Assembly (NCBI GenBank): GCA_017506865.1
Contig: JAFCMP010000235.1
Coordinates: forward strand, 806,001 to 870,000
Length of the DNA stretch: 64,000 bases
Origin: Tribonema minus
Taxonomy: Eukaryota; Sar; Xanthophyceae; Tribonematales; Tribonemataceae
Reading direction: 5' to 3'
The position numbers were made by a program, and so were the translations under genes. This document shows positions 22,501 to 33,159 of this stretch, one piece after another. Within the stretch, counting starts at the first letter, position 1, and each line of letters begins with the position of its first letter. The notes under the pieces were generated by a model. It saw only the letters and a program-made list of their open reading frames with translations, was not told the origin of the DNA and searched no databases.

Positions 22501-25500
22501 GGGGGGTCCTCCTATGAATGAAACAAGGGGTAATTGTACAAGGGGGGTCGAATAACCCGTGATTTACTGTAGGTATTGAGCTACTGCTGTCATCAGCAGC
22601 GTGTCGGCACACTTTGGCATCAGATGCCAACGGATTTGCAAACGCAACAAATACTTAGGTACCACAAGAAAATATGGCGTCTTTCGCATTTTTCCGAAGT
22701 CGGCGAAAACCAACGCAGAGTTATAAAGTGGTATTGAAAATTGCAAGTCGTACGAGACCAGAACAGTCTGCTACGTGCTGCATTGCGGTGGAACATAATT
22801 TGCTCTCACAGTGCGGACATTTTCCGAAGTCGGCGAAAACCAACGCAGAGTTAAAGTGGTATTGAAAATTGCAAGTCGTACGAGACCAGAACAGTCTGCT
22901 ACGTGCTGCATTGCGGTGGAACATAATTTGCTCTCACAGTGCGGACATTTTGCTATGACATGGCAGGAACATCTGACTAAATGTAACCAGGAAAGATAAT
23001 GAGCTGGCAGCTATGATTATACTCGTGGCCAATTGCTGCAGCAGCGGCGACCACGGTTATTGGTGGAAGGCACTTGCGGCTAACCATCCCTTGTTACCTA
23101 GAGCTCTACGATCTTTTGATTCGTTTTCGTTATACATACCATAGACACCCAGGTTGGGGCCGGCGATTGTCATGACCAGCACAGGGGCACCCGTGGCGCG
23201 CAAAACAGGATCTGTCCCCAGCCTGTCAGGTGGCGATTTCTTGGCGTAGAAGTCCTGCACCATGGTGAGCGTACAGGCCATCAAATTGCACCGTGCGAGG
23301 TTAGCAGGGTGTGTAAAGCCTAGTTACGCTGGTCAGCAACTTGCCCATAGAACGCACTGCGCATAGCATGCGGCTGGTGGAAGTTGTTTGCCGACCAGCG
23401 ATTTCTACAAGGTGGTCAAGAGCTTTGTCAGGTTTTGCTTTTATGGCAGCTTTACAGACCAAACATCCGTCCATGTGAGAACAGAAAAACATGCTGAACC
23501 CGAGGTATGCAGGGAAAACTTCTTAGTGGCAGCTGCGCTGTGGTTGGAGGTATGGATGCCTGGTTAAAGGTGGCGCAAGATATGTTTGAGGAGATATGTC
23601 AAGGGAAAAACCTGTGGGGGCAAACTACCAGTCACAGTGGGATACTGCACATGACAAACCAATGAGCGTGAGCCACTTGGAGTTGCAGAGTGCATGTCAG
23701 GCAGCAGGGCATGGATGTCGTGAAGCCATTAGAGTAGGGATTGTGCAAAGACGTCTTTAAGATGGTCAAATATGCTCCAAACACGGGCGCATTTGACCAT
23801 CAAAACACGTCATACCTGAAATCTGAAACATGCATATTGTGCGAAGAGGATGTATGTGTGGGACAGACAGCAGGTTAACATGCATGTTCAGCTGCGGCCA
23901 AACGCCAGAACGCTGCAGTTGACATTGAAAATCTAAGTCATGATATGGTTTGGCACAACCCTACACCAGAGAGCAGCAGCGGCGGCAGGAGAGCAGCGCA
24001 TTTGAAAGCAGCATTTGTGAAATCATCAACACACATTTTATGTGTGAGCAGCGGCTTTGACAGTATCATAGCCTCTTGCAGTCGCGGCGGCACCTTACCT
24101 GTACGTAGCGCTGGCACTGAAGAGGTGCGTCGCCGGAGGCGTGCAACTCATCTTTGAACTTGATGATGGCCACCATGAAACCAGGGTTGGACCAGGACAC
24201 TTCGACGAGGCAGCTGCCATCTGTCTTGTATGCTGTGAAAAAGAAGACACCAGGCCAAAGCTCCGCCAGCAATTGCAGCACGTAGTGCTGGCGCAGGCTT
24301 TCTTTATCTTTGCCATTCGGGACGCGAGCTGAGAAATCGCACAGCCCATGTGCTCCCTAACAGGAAAGGCATTTGAGCAGCAGTACCTATCAACTTCAAT
24401 CGACTTCAAAACATGTTATGACGCCCTCACAAAGCTGAGCTCTAGCAGGTTGTGGAGGTTTGAATACTGCAACAACCGCACTCACCCGTCTTGACTTCCA
24501 AAATATGCCCTGGCGTCGCTTTTCTGATGTACGACGGAACTTTGCATTACGCATCAGTGATTAGCATTGACTCCCACGCGTCAGCGATGTCCACAATGTG
24601 GTTGGAGTGCACTGCGAACGCGACGCTTGTTTGCAACAGCTTCTTGCCAGTTGATATGAAAAATAAAGGAGCACCATCCTTACATAAGCTAAGCTCTAGC
24701 ACAGGACATGGCTGGACATGCTGCACAGTACCAACGTGTGTGGAGAGAGAAGCAAGTACATAGCACCCAGGGCATCACGTGTGAAGTACGTATATCATTG
24801 ATGTCCTTGAGTTGTGATCAAAATAGTAATACAACAACAAATATCAACTGCCTGAATGGCAGCATCGCATTGCATCTGCTGTGCCTCCCCAACTGGCAAA
24901 CTTGCTGGTAGGCATCAGCACTTGTTAGCGTTAGAAACTGCTTATCAGCGCATTCGACGATGCAATTTGCCTTGAACTCACACTGCACAAGACTGTAGCC
25001 ATCGTACATGCAGCCGTGCAGGTTTTGTGCTGTAGCAACCCTACATGCCAAGCGCACATGCACAATGCATCTGAACATCAACACTTTGTGTTTTTGATTT
25101 CCCTAACACTGTCGTTTTTGTCCCATGTGCTACTGCAAGGAAAGACAAGCGTAACATGTTAATGGTAGCGCATGTTATGAGAACTCGTGAGTTGCAATGT
25201 GTCCCTGCAGACGAAACAGACTTACTGGCACATGTGTCTGGTGACACTGGATTGACAGGTAAGGTCACGTTTACAAAACGGTTATGGCTCAAGGATCTCT
25301 GTCACGCAAGCGTGCAAATTCTTGTTACTATCGACAGCTGTAGGTTGTCGTACCACGAGCCAGCAAATAGGCGTGCAATATAATATACCGAAGTCCAACT
25401 GCATCAATTTGCTTGAAATCTGAATCAGGTCAAGCATGACATTCCCTTCCTGGCGCACAAACTGTCAACATCTGCATATTGAAGGTGAAGTACAACTCAC

Positions 25501-25924
25501 GCACAAACCGTCAACATCTGCATATTGATGGTGAAGTACGACTCACTAATGCATTCACAGGAAGGAAGAAGTAGGGAAGGCTAGAAAACGCAGAATCTTG
25601 ACGGCATTCCTGTACAGTATTTTGCGTGCCTGGCACTTGAGCAATGTATACATACAATCCATACTTGGCGTACCTCATACCACCTAGCAGGCAACCTCCC
25701 CTCCTCGGCACCGCGATAGAAGGCATCTGCAATGAAGCCAAACCCAGCAAACATCAGCCTCACAGGTGGTGCAACGTCCACACTGGTAGCGAAGGGGCGC
25801 AGGTTGTAGAAAGCAGCCTCTTCTTCCTCATCATCTTGTGTTGGCAGATGCTTGGCGATGGCTGGGAACGTGTTGGTGCTGCTGGGCGAGCCATCAATGT
25901 ACACCGCTTTCGGCATCGGTGGAC
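19524..25924 (-). CDS. Protein-kinase-like protein, multi-exon, partial model
   Basis: The last exon (20000-19524, stop TAG) carries the C-lobe of a kinase-like fold: a hinge-region segment LPGGLSMVVMEHL, the catalytic-loop-like AVHGDVRGPNIMV (HGD...N) and the metal-binding-like VRFVDLNWAGVQG, then a terminal HDTYLLQKL. This HGD-R-x-x-N plus D-x-D/N-W-x-G pattern is typical of the divergent kinase-like genes found in fungi, oomycetes and algae. The preceding exon ends ...VLIKFSSAYPAQ at 21010 and continues in phase as IHNAWARAKLAPEF. Upstream it reaches about 21866 through Ser/Gly-rich linker that changes frame, so an intron is probably missed there. Likely N-terminal exons are 24328-24099 (LLAELWPGVFFFTAY), 24523-24486, 25029-24902 and 25924-25674 (acidic, then FAGFGFIADAFYRGAEEGRL). 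Membership of the N-terminal exons is inferred. In the metal-binding motif the usual DFDW is DLNW. Confidence 0.55.
20877..20970. repeat. Tandem ~47-bp duplication with CAG units
   Basis: Two copies of a unit containing CACGCCATCTG, a GCAGCAGCAGTGC run and TTGC-TCGTGCA lie in the intron of the kinase-like gene. A second, smaller tandem pair (CACAGTTCATTCTGC) lies at about 20690-20735. Confidence 0.6.
22690..22948. repeat. Tandem duplication, two ~130-bp units
   Basis: TTTTCCGAAGTCGGCGAAAA begins each unit (about 22690 and 22820) and both end GCTCTCACAGTGCGGACATT. They differ by a 2-bp deletion (TTATAAAG versus TTAAAG), so the duplication is recent. It lies in an intron of the kinase-like gene. 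Confidence 0.85.
23046..23140 (-). repeat. Dispersed ~100-bp repeat, copy 2 of 3 (inverted)
   Basis: The reverse complement of this stretch matches 4100-4203 almost throughout, from the AACGAATCAAAAGATCG flank to CACCAATAACCGTGGTC. It lies within the presumed intron region of the kinase-like gene. Confidence 0.75.
25459..25547. repeat. Tandem ~44-bp duplication
   Basis: Two units contain CGTCAACATCTGCATATTGA (first copy TGTCAACATC...) followed by GGTGAAGTAC. They lie in an intron next to the exon 25674-25924. Confidence 0.75.
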
Positions 25925-28263
25925 CTACAGCAGAACAGCAGCAGCACCAGCAGGATAAGCACATGCACCAATGATTTTCGCTGCGCAAGTATGGAATCAT
26001 TGGTGCCGCATCAATATTTTTTCAACATTGTCACCAATTGAGATCGATTGTGACAGGAAGTTCATCATCAAGCGCAGGCTATTGTTGCATCGTTTTCTAT
26101 TGATTCAATACATGTTTCGTGGTCCAACAAGCTTGACAAAGCTCATGATACAACCAGTTTGAGCGTGAAGCATACGTGATTCAGCTCACTAGCATAAATG
26201 CACCCACATCGAAGCAGCAAAAGTCCATGGACTGCAATGAACGCGTCCTGAATCGAATTGGCAACTTTTGGTTTTACGGCGGTATAAGTGATTTGAGCGA
26301 GAGACTACAGTCGTCAGACACCTGGCAAGTGAAAGATATTGCATTACATCTGACCCTTGAACTACAGCCAAAGCATCCCTCTACGGTGGCACAAGCATTT
26401 TGGGCAAGACACAACAGCTCTCAGATGTTTGCAAGTGAAAGAATGTACACGTGACCCCTAAACTATGACCAAAGTACTTCGAAGTATCAACAGTTCACAA
26501 ACTGCAATCAAAACGCGTGCACAATTTTTTGGAATTTTCAGTCCCTACAGAAGCAAAAGCTGTTGAGGGCACAATGCTCCTCAGATGGTTGCAAGTGATA
26601 TCTGACCCACAGGCTATCAACTACCAAATACGAAATGCAGTTTGTTGCGGAAGCGGCATTTCATGATCAAGCACATCACATAGGTTGGCACATACAAAAA
26701 GCGCAATACCATGATTGCAGGCCAACAAAAAATCTTTGATGTTGAACTTAGGCTGATGATGACTGCAATGTGGTGTCGATTGCATTTGTTTTGGCGTTGG
26801 ACTGATGCAGCAACCCTACCTCAAGCCTATCGTATGCTCTGCTGGCAATTTTTCAATTGTCCCCCGCTCCTCATTCAATGACCTCAACAGTACCCTCAAA
26901 TGATTGCTCAACTTTACTTTCTACGTTGGCAAAAGACTCTGAAAAGAGTGTGGGCGGAAGATGACACTCCTCAGATATTTGCCACTCTAGACATTACATC
27001 TGACCATGAACGTGTAACCAAGCAACCAGGATTCCACAAAGTGCTACGATGCATCCACAGATGTTTTGCCAAGCATAACCACTACAACGGTGTTAGCGTT
27101 TTGGCGAGGGATGATGCTCCACAGGTATTTGCAATTGAAGAGGTTACTGAACCTGGCCACCTCAGCAGGTATGCACCGCAAGCATTCACCCAGGATACAA
27201 TATTGGCGAGAGAGCGCATGGCATATATCTTCTTAAACGTGCACTATGCTGCACTGTGGTGAATCGGGCTGTCCACAAAACAAGCTTCCAGAGCACAGGT
27301 GACAGCCACTGCGCCATATGCCAGCTTTGCAGGAAAACACAAGAACGTCTGCGATGCATGAAAACAAATCAAAATGTCGGAGAGTTCCAGGTGACAAGGG
27401 ATGGTTAGCCGCAAGTGCCTTCCACCAATAACCGTGGTCGCTGCAGCAGCCACGAGTCAAACAGTACCGCCGTCTCCATAGTAGTCACAAAGACTTATGT
27501 GTGCAAGCTTTTAGTGTTTGAAGCATACAACGCCCATCGCACCTGCAGTCGCGGCACCGCCAGCACCACTGCCAGCGCCAATTCCAGCTTGTGCAGTGCC
27601 TGGGGGAAGGCATAACATGGTGAGGCGAGATATTGGCCACGTGTTGCAAGATGTGGCATGACGACAAACCAGTTATTAGCATGACTAGCCTGAGCAACAG
27701 TGCTTACTGCGTTGAATCAAGCTGACATGTGTTTATCGCAGTTGGTGAGCACACCGACGCTGCGACACCGCTGGTGCAAAGCAAGAGCCAGCAGCAGAGT
27801 AGCCCTGCAGCACATGTGCATATGTGCTACCCTTGCACCAAGATTGAATCCGCAGACACAATCGTGCATCAGCAGCAAGGGAATGGCGCGGCACTGAAAG
27901 CAGCAGCAGAAGAGGATGGCACGGCACTTAGTCAATGATGTGAACACATCCTGCGAGGGTCCTGAATGCACAAACAGAGGTGGCGTCAAGGCCAAACCAG
28001 CAGACAGCGCACCAATGAAGTTAAGCCATGTCATGGGATGAAGGCGCGCGCCTGCATGAGTCACTTGCGATGCGCATAGGTCATGCACAGCATAAGAGCC
28101 GCGGCAAATGCACTAAAGTATAATGCAACAGGCCCCACATGGCAGGCGTTACGGTGCATGCACCACAATCGATGTTACCACCACAACCCGGCAGGCAGCA
28201 TGCATCACAATCGATGTTACAACCACAACCAGGCAGGCAATGTGCAGTGCCAGTGCAGCTCAC
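25925..28263. other. No confident gene; possible exon pieces
   Basis: Mostly intergenic or intronic. The plus frame 26900-27262 (120 codons) has no recognised domain. A minus-strand stretch near 27500-27610 reads Gly/Ala-rich (GAGSGAGGAATAGAMG) and could be an exon of the gene whose acidic exon lies at 28264-28569. A 35-bp tandem duplication (ACAATCGATGTTAC units) lies at about 28160-28235. Confidence 0.35.
27355..27450 (+). repeat. Dispersed ~100-bp repeat, copy 3 of 3
   Basis: Contains AGGTGACAAGGGATGGTTAG and TGCCTTCCACCAATAACCGT as in the copy at 4100. The upstream flank is more diverged. Confidence 0.75.
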
Positions 28264-28569
28264 CAAATGCCCTTCTCAGCGCTCTGATCGTCCCTTCCTC
28301 CAGTTCATATGACCTCAGCTGTGCGTCACTCGTATCTGCGATAAGTTCTGCATCCAGCAGCTTTGTTCGCTGCAGAACAGGACCTGCCATCTTGGCCACG
28401 GCCAGCTGGTTCTTGCTGAGATTCCGTGCGGCCACCTGCCAGAGTTCTTCAAGCATTCGTTTGACTTCGGCCTCCTCGTCCTGCTCTTTCGCCTCCTCGT
28501 CCTGTTCTTCGGCGTCCTCCGTACAGCTGCTTGCCTTTTGCTCATCATCTTTGGTCATGCTGCCGCCCT
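28264..28569 (-). CDS. Exon of an unassigned acidic helical protein
   Basis: A 306-nt open exon with an AG acceptor at 28570-28571 and a GTGAGC donor below 28264. It encodes an acidic run of Glu/Asp/Gln (EEQDEEAKEQDEEAEVKRM) and then a helical region with MLEELWQVAARNLSKNQLA and EEGTIRALRRAFG. The second part faintly recalls the X-domain region of plant J-domain proteins, but the match is too weak to name. Partner exons were not identified with confidence. Confidence 0.4.
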
Positions 28570-29437
28570 CTGCACAGCAAACAACAACCAGCAAACAGGA
28601 ACCATTGATTGCACAGCATCCTTTGCAGCGCGCCGGTACAACGGAGAGTACAAGGCCAGCGTCATGACGCAGGCGACTACTGCTGTGGCAGTAATTTAAA
28701 CTTCAGGAGAGGAAGGAAGCTCTATTTGGTGTTCACCAACATGCCAGCTTCACCGAACAACTTCACCGCACCAGAAGCTTCAAGACAAACGGTTCAACCC
28801 CCATGGACTGCAACCGAGGCGAGAGCAATGGTGTTGTATGCGACAACACGTTCTCTTTTCAAAACAGCCTGATGTCGAACAACAACACTCTCACTCGCTC
28901 TGTCCCTTCACTCGATTACTCGACACCTCGCCAATCTGTCCATCTAGCTTTCCCGCGGTTCCCAAAATGTGTGAAAGTCTAATATCAGGGGTGCTGTACA
29001 GCTTGACTTCCCGCAGCAATTCACCTGCCGCCGGCCAGCCACCGCCAGCTTCGCCAACCAGCTTTAACCAGCTGCTGGTGTCAGAGCCCGCTGGAACGTG
29101 AGCTGCCGACCTGGCAACAGTGCAGGAAATTACGGGCGTGAACTCCGCGAACGAGCTTTGCTATAGCGCTAGTTTCTGCTGATGAGAAGGCGACGTGGGC
29201 ACCAACAGCTGCTTGTTTGCAGATCCGCATGCTCCAGAACAAATGTTGGCCAGAAGGATAAGGATGCAGCAGGCGAGCAGCGTGAACAGAGCAGCACCAG
29301 CTATTCGGATAGATTACCTGCTGATCCCGCGGTGCTCGTGTGCCGCTGTTTCGTTTGAACGTTTTTTATTCCTCACTTTTTGTTTGACACAACTGATGGC
29401 CGTGACTCTCCGTGACAAGACAAAAACGCAAACATTA
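28570..29437. other. No gene recognised
   Basis: Short frames only. The right boundary is the TA dinucleotide that flanks the inverted-repeat element. Confidence 0.4.
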
Positions 29438-29535
29438 TTGTTGGTTTCATTCAATCAAATTCAGCGCGAACTTTTCGCGCGGGCTTAAAAAGTGCCCTTA
29501 AAGTGGCACTTTGGCGCACAGTGCGCGGGCGGGGA
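29438..29535 (+). repeat. Left terminal inverted repeat of the 3.7-kb element
   Basis: Outer sequence TTGTTGGTTTCATTCAATCA, then nested palindromes. Pairs with 33062-33157. Confidence 0.75.
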
Positions 29536-30344
29536 GAACAGGCCACGCCGTGCCGCTGGAGGGCATCAAAGCGGCGTCAGTGATGGCCGAAGAGTGTAGC
29601 TAGGTGTCCCAGGCCACAGCACCGCCGTTAGTGGCGTTGTGCGCCTCTACGCTACGGCTATCTGCAGGCTGCCATGTTCAACACGCCAAGGCTGCGAAGC
29701 GCAGAAAGCAGGTCAAACATAGCAACTGAGATGGCGTCAAGCGGTGCTGCTGGCGCAGCTGATACCTGAATTGCTATGATGGCAGCCCCGGGCGGCGTCA
29801 GGTCGAGCTGAGCAAGCGAGAGCTGTGTTTTCCACACAGCTTTTTTTCGCTTTTGTGGAACGCATTTCATTCTCAATTGATACGCCACGGAGTGCGCGTA
29901 GAGGTTGCTGCAAGCGCAGGCTCTGATTCAAAGCCTGCGAATGAGACGTTGTTCTTCTGCTGCAACGGCCCCATCAGCTCTTGCAAAGTGCAACTTCAAA
30001 TTCCTTAGTAACCGGCAACATGTTTTGTGCCAACAGATATGCTTTGCAAGTTTTTTCATCACCAAACAGCAAAACCCCGCTGTCCAACGCCTACGACCTC
30101 ACGCGTTACTTTGTCAGTGCTTTGCATTCATTTTGCATGGTTACTTGTGCATGGTTACTTGTGTTGAACTGAAGCATGATTCACACGCAGATGTGCTTGG
30201 CGGGAGCGGCGCGGAGGAGCAGGAGCAGGAGCAGCAGGAGGAAGGAGTTCGCAGCAGGGGTTCCAGTGTGCGGCCGGGGACACCGGGGGGGGTAACACTA
30301 GCAAATAGAAGGGCGGGTTTTAGTAGATATGCTTGCTGGAGTGA

Positions 30345-30735
30345 CAGCATCAGCCTTTGCAGCACCAGTGCCTGGCACTTAGTGATCCATGACCATTGTC
30401 CTCAGTTCTGGGCGCTGCTACCAGTAGCCCAGGCCTGCACAAAGCTGTTCACGGTTAGGAGCATTTTGGCAGAGACACGGGAGGCCTCAAAGTGGGTCTG
30501 GTCGTGTAGAGGCAGTAGCTTAGGCACTTTGGTGCAGCATGATAGTGGGGACCGATCGGGGTTCGGGTGGGGTTTGTTGGGGTTGGGTTGGACTCTTCGT
30601 AGCAACAGCATTGATACCCTTAGCACCAGTGCCTGGTGCCCAGTGATCATTTTGCCTAGAGGCGTGATTCAGACGTGTCAGCATGGTCCTCAGTTCTGGG
30701 CGCTGTCAAAGGCGACCCAGGCCTGCATAAATCTT
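30345..30735. repeat. Diverged direct duplication, ~270-bp spacing
   Basis: Both arms contain AGCACCAGTGCCTGG, GTCCTCAGTTCTGGGCGCTG and CCCAGGCCTGCA. A long plus frame (29905-30840) runs across both arms but shows no domain and is treated as fortuitous. Confidence 0.65.
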
Positions 30736-30879
30736 TTTCAAGACGGGACAAGTGTGCCTCACGGCTGGGCAACCCTAAGTAGGGTTTGGTTGTGGGGTGT
30801 TGGTGGTAGTGTGAAGAGGGGGAAGCCTGTTTGCCTTTGAGTCTCTCTTCGGAGAAGGAATGTTGCATTGAGTGCACAT

Positions 30880-30960
30880 CCAAAGAGAGGGCTTTTCGCG
30901 CCCCTTGCGAAGCGAAATTAATAAAAGTACATTGTAAACCCACTATTCTATATTGTAAAC
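30880..30960 (+). mobile_element. Retroelement 3' tail, copy B (diverged)
   Basis: Contains GGGCTTTTCGCGCCCCTTGC, then a matching GCGAAAT arm and AATAAAAGTACATTGTAAAC, as in copies A, C and D, but with a different loop. It is followed by a 21-bp tandem duplication of ATTGTAAACCCACTATTCT. No coding part resembling the other copies lies upstream. Confidence 0.65.
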
Positions 30961-30999
30961 CCACTATTCTGGTCACTATGATCAGAATTGCTACAAATT

Positions 31000-31415
31000 T
31001 GCCACTTTGGCAATAGGGTCATTTGGCAGCATCGGGGAGCAGGGGCGGAAGCTGCTGGAGGCTGTGGCGACGGAGTATGCCAGCAGGATGTCAGTGCCCG
31101 GAGGAGCGCGCCCTAAAGCTCTCAAGGGCATCGCCCTGGCGCGCTTACGCTCGGCACTGTCGGCAGCGCTCCACATGGCGTACTCTGGCCGTGTCATGAC
31201 ACACATGGCAGAATCCAGGGGGGGGGGGCACATGGAGGAGGACCTAGGGGAGGACCCCGAGATGCCATTTGGCGGCGGCGGCGTTTGAGTGGTTGTCGTT
31301 GCGACACTTTCAGGCTGTCATACGACATGTAGATTCCTTACAGCTAGATGCCAATCATCTGGGCTTTTTCGCGCCCTGAGCGAGAATCAATAAAAAGTAC
31401 ATTGTAAACAACATT
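31000..31415 (+). mobile_element. Retroelement 3' end with C-terminal coding fragment, copy C
   Basis: A frame at 31007-31288 encodes AIGSFGSIGEQGRKLLEAVA, then ARPKALKGIALARLRSALSA, and stops after FGGGGV. A ~120-bp 3' UTR ends in a hairpin (TTTTTCGC...GCGAGAA) and AATAAAAAGTACATTGTAAAC. Nearly identical to inverted copy A (10005-10303). Lack of LTRs, variable 5' truncation and a structured 3' tail suggest a non-LTR retrotransposon. The peptide resembles the C-terminal end of a retroelement polyprotein but contains no diagnostic catalytic motif. Confidence 0.6.
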
Positions 31416-33061
31416 AAATGGCATGGGACTGAGCACACAAATGCAGGGCTCGAGACGCCCGGAGGGACGAAAAAAAAAGTGATCAGGTCCAAGTGCAATC
31501 ATTTATTTATACTGACGCTAGGCGCCATACTAATTAGTAAATAAAGTATTGCACCAGAACTGAGATGACCCAATGGTGTGAAGTCAAGTCACTATAACAC
31601 AACCTGAAGGTCTGTGCTCAATGCGCGCGTTTGCCACCTGTGAGACGCCAGTGTCCTGAGTACGTACTGTAATCAGCCTTGCCAAAACAAGCACAAATGC
31701 GTTGACATCGGGGTGAAGAGGGGGAAGTACTTATGATCTTGTATTTATAGCAGCCCCAAGGTGGGCTTGATTTGATGCGTTGGATAAGATTGCAAAAAAC
31801 TAAAACCGGACGGGCCCTTAGAGCCCTGCGTTGCAGGCTTGTACTAGACTCATGGGGGGCAGACACAGCGGCACCCAGTCTGAGCCACACCTATCGTAGC
31901 CGATGTCTCCATCTCTTGAGCGAAAATGCCGGAGGACCGCGGTTATGCTCTAGTATACATTTGGGCCAGAGGCGCCCGGTCCTCGATTCCTTGCCTAAGC
32001 ACGCCGCTGACGTGCCTGGCCGAGGTTCTCTTTCTTGCGTGTTCAAGCAAACGATCTACAGTGTGCCCTGATGCTATCCGTATCCCCATGTTCCAATATC
32101 CCCTGCTGCTGCCCAAAGCCGTATCCTCACCACACGCGACTCCGCAGCTCCTGCTCACAGCCAGCATCTCCCATCCCCTTGCTGCCTGATGCACCGTCGC
32201 CACCATCAGCGCCAACGCGAGCGCTGCCGCACCTCTCGGTGCTAACGAGCAGAGTACTCCAACATCAGACAGCTCCCCATGTGGGGCCTCGCCAAGAGCT
32301 CAGTGTCATTGCAACGCATGGTCGCATTGTCCACACGAGAGAGATTACAGCGCGCGAATATACAACAGCAAACTTTTCCTGGTAGAACCCAATATGTCTG
32401 CAATCAAGCAGTGCGCAGCAGACAGAGCTGCAAGTCTGTGTGCCGAAAGCTATTGAGCGCAGCGACTGAGTACTGGTGGAGCTGCTGGCTTGCATATGTA
32501 GCATCTGCACGAGTACTGCTAGAGCTCTGACGCATTGAGATTGCTGGGATACAGGCTGTCTTGTCAGCAAGCTTGCTGCCACACCTGTTGCTCCAGTTTG
32601 GCATGGGGTGCAGCCGCAGGGAGCGCACAGCACCACATCCTGCAGCAGTTTCGCAGTAGCCCATCCAGCGCAACGCTGTGGGCCGTAATCCTTGTCTTGC
32701 GCAGCCAATCCTTACAGCATTGCTGCGTGGGCGCCTTCCGTTCGCGGCTTCTCCTTGCCTCCTTGGCCCTCAGGACATCGTCGCCGTAATGCACCAAAAA
32801 CAGTAGGGTTTGGCCAACCTCGGCTCAGTGCTGGCCACGCATGCTTAACTGTCCGTTCCATCGTCATATCATGACCACTGCGCCCTGCTGTTGCGCTTGT
32901 CTCGTGGTGCAAAGCTGCTGTGCACGATGCATCAGCAGGATCGGCTTTTGCGGGCTCATGCTACACACGCACATCACTAGCTGCAGCGACCACCTCTAGC
33001 ACGGTAGCTGAGGTGATGATATATCGTTCTCACCGCTAGGACCAGCCCGCCAGCGCCTGTG

Positions 33062-33157
33062 TGGCCCGTGCGCACCCTGTGTGCTAAGTGCCACTTTAAG
33101 GGCACTTTTTAAAGCCCGCGCGAAAAGTTCGCACTGACTTTTGATTGAAACCAACAA
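33062..33157 (-). repeat. Right terminal inverted repeat of the 3.7-kb element
   Basis: Reverse complement of the left end with a 3-bp deletion and scattered substitutions. Confidence 0.75.
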
Positions 33158-33159
33158 TA

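Larger units (their letters stand above)
29438..33157. mobile_element. Candidate DNA transposon with long terminal inverted repeats and TA target duplication
   Basis: The left end (from 29438) and the reverse complement of the right end (from 33157) both begin TTGTTGGTTTCA and remain alike for roughly 75-100 bp, through TTTTCGCGCGGGC and AAAAAGTGCCCTTAAAGTGG. Both ends are bordered by TA (29436-29437 and 33158-33159). Each inverted repeat contains its own palindromes: GCGCGAA-CTT-TTCGCGC and AAGTGCC...GGCACTT. No transposase is recognised inside. The interior carries two nested retroelement 3' ends (30880-31415) and short broken frames, so it may be a non-autonomous or decayed element. The class is not assigned. 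Confidence 0.6.

Noticed and set aside
22495..22575. Second MITE related to 57020-57598
   Set aside because: G-rich blocks and a GTGATTTAC-like end resemble it loosely, but no matching inverted end or target duplication was found.
29905..30840. 311-codon open frame as a real gene
   Set aside because: It runs through a diverged direct duplication and a retroelement tail, changes composition abruptly, and contains no recognisable domain.
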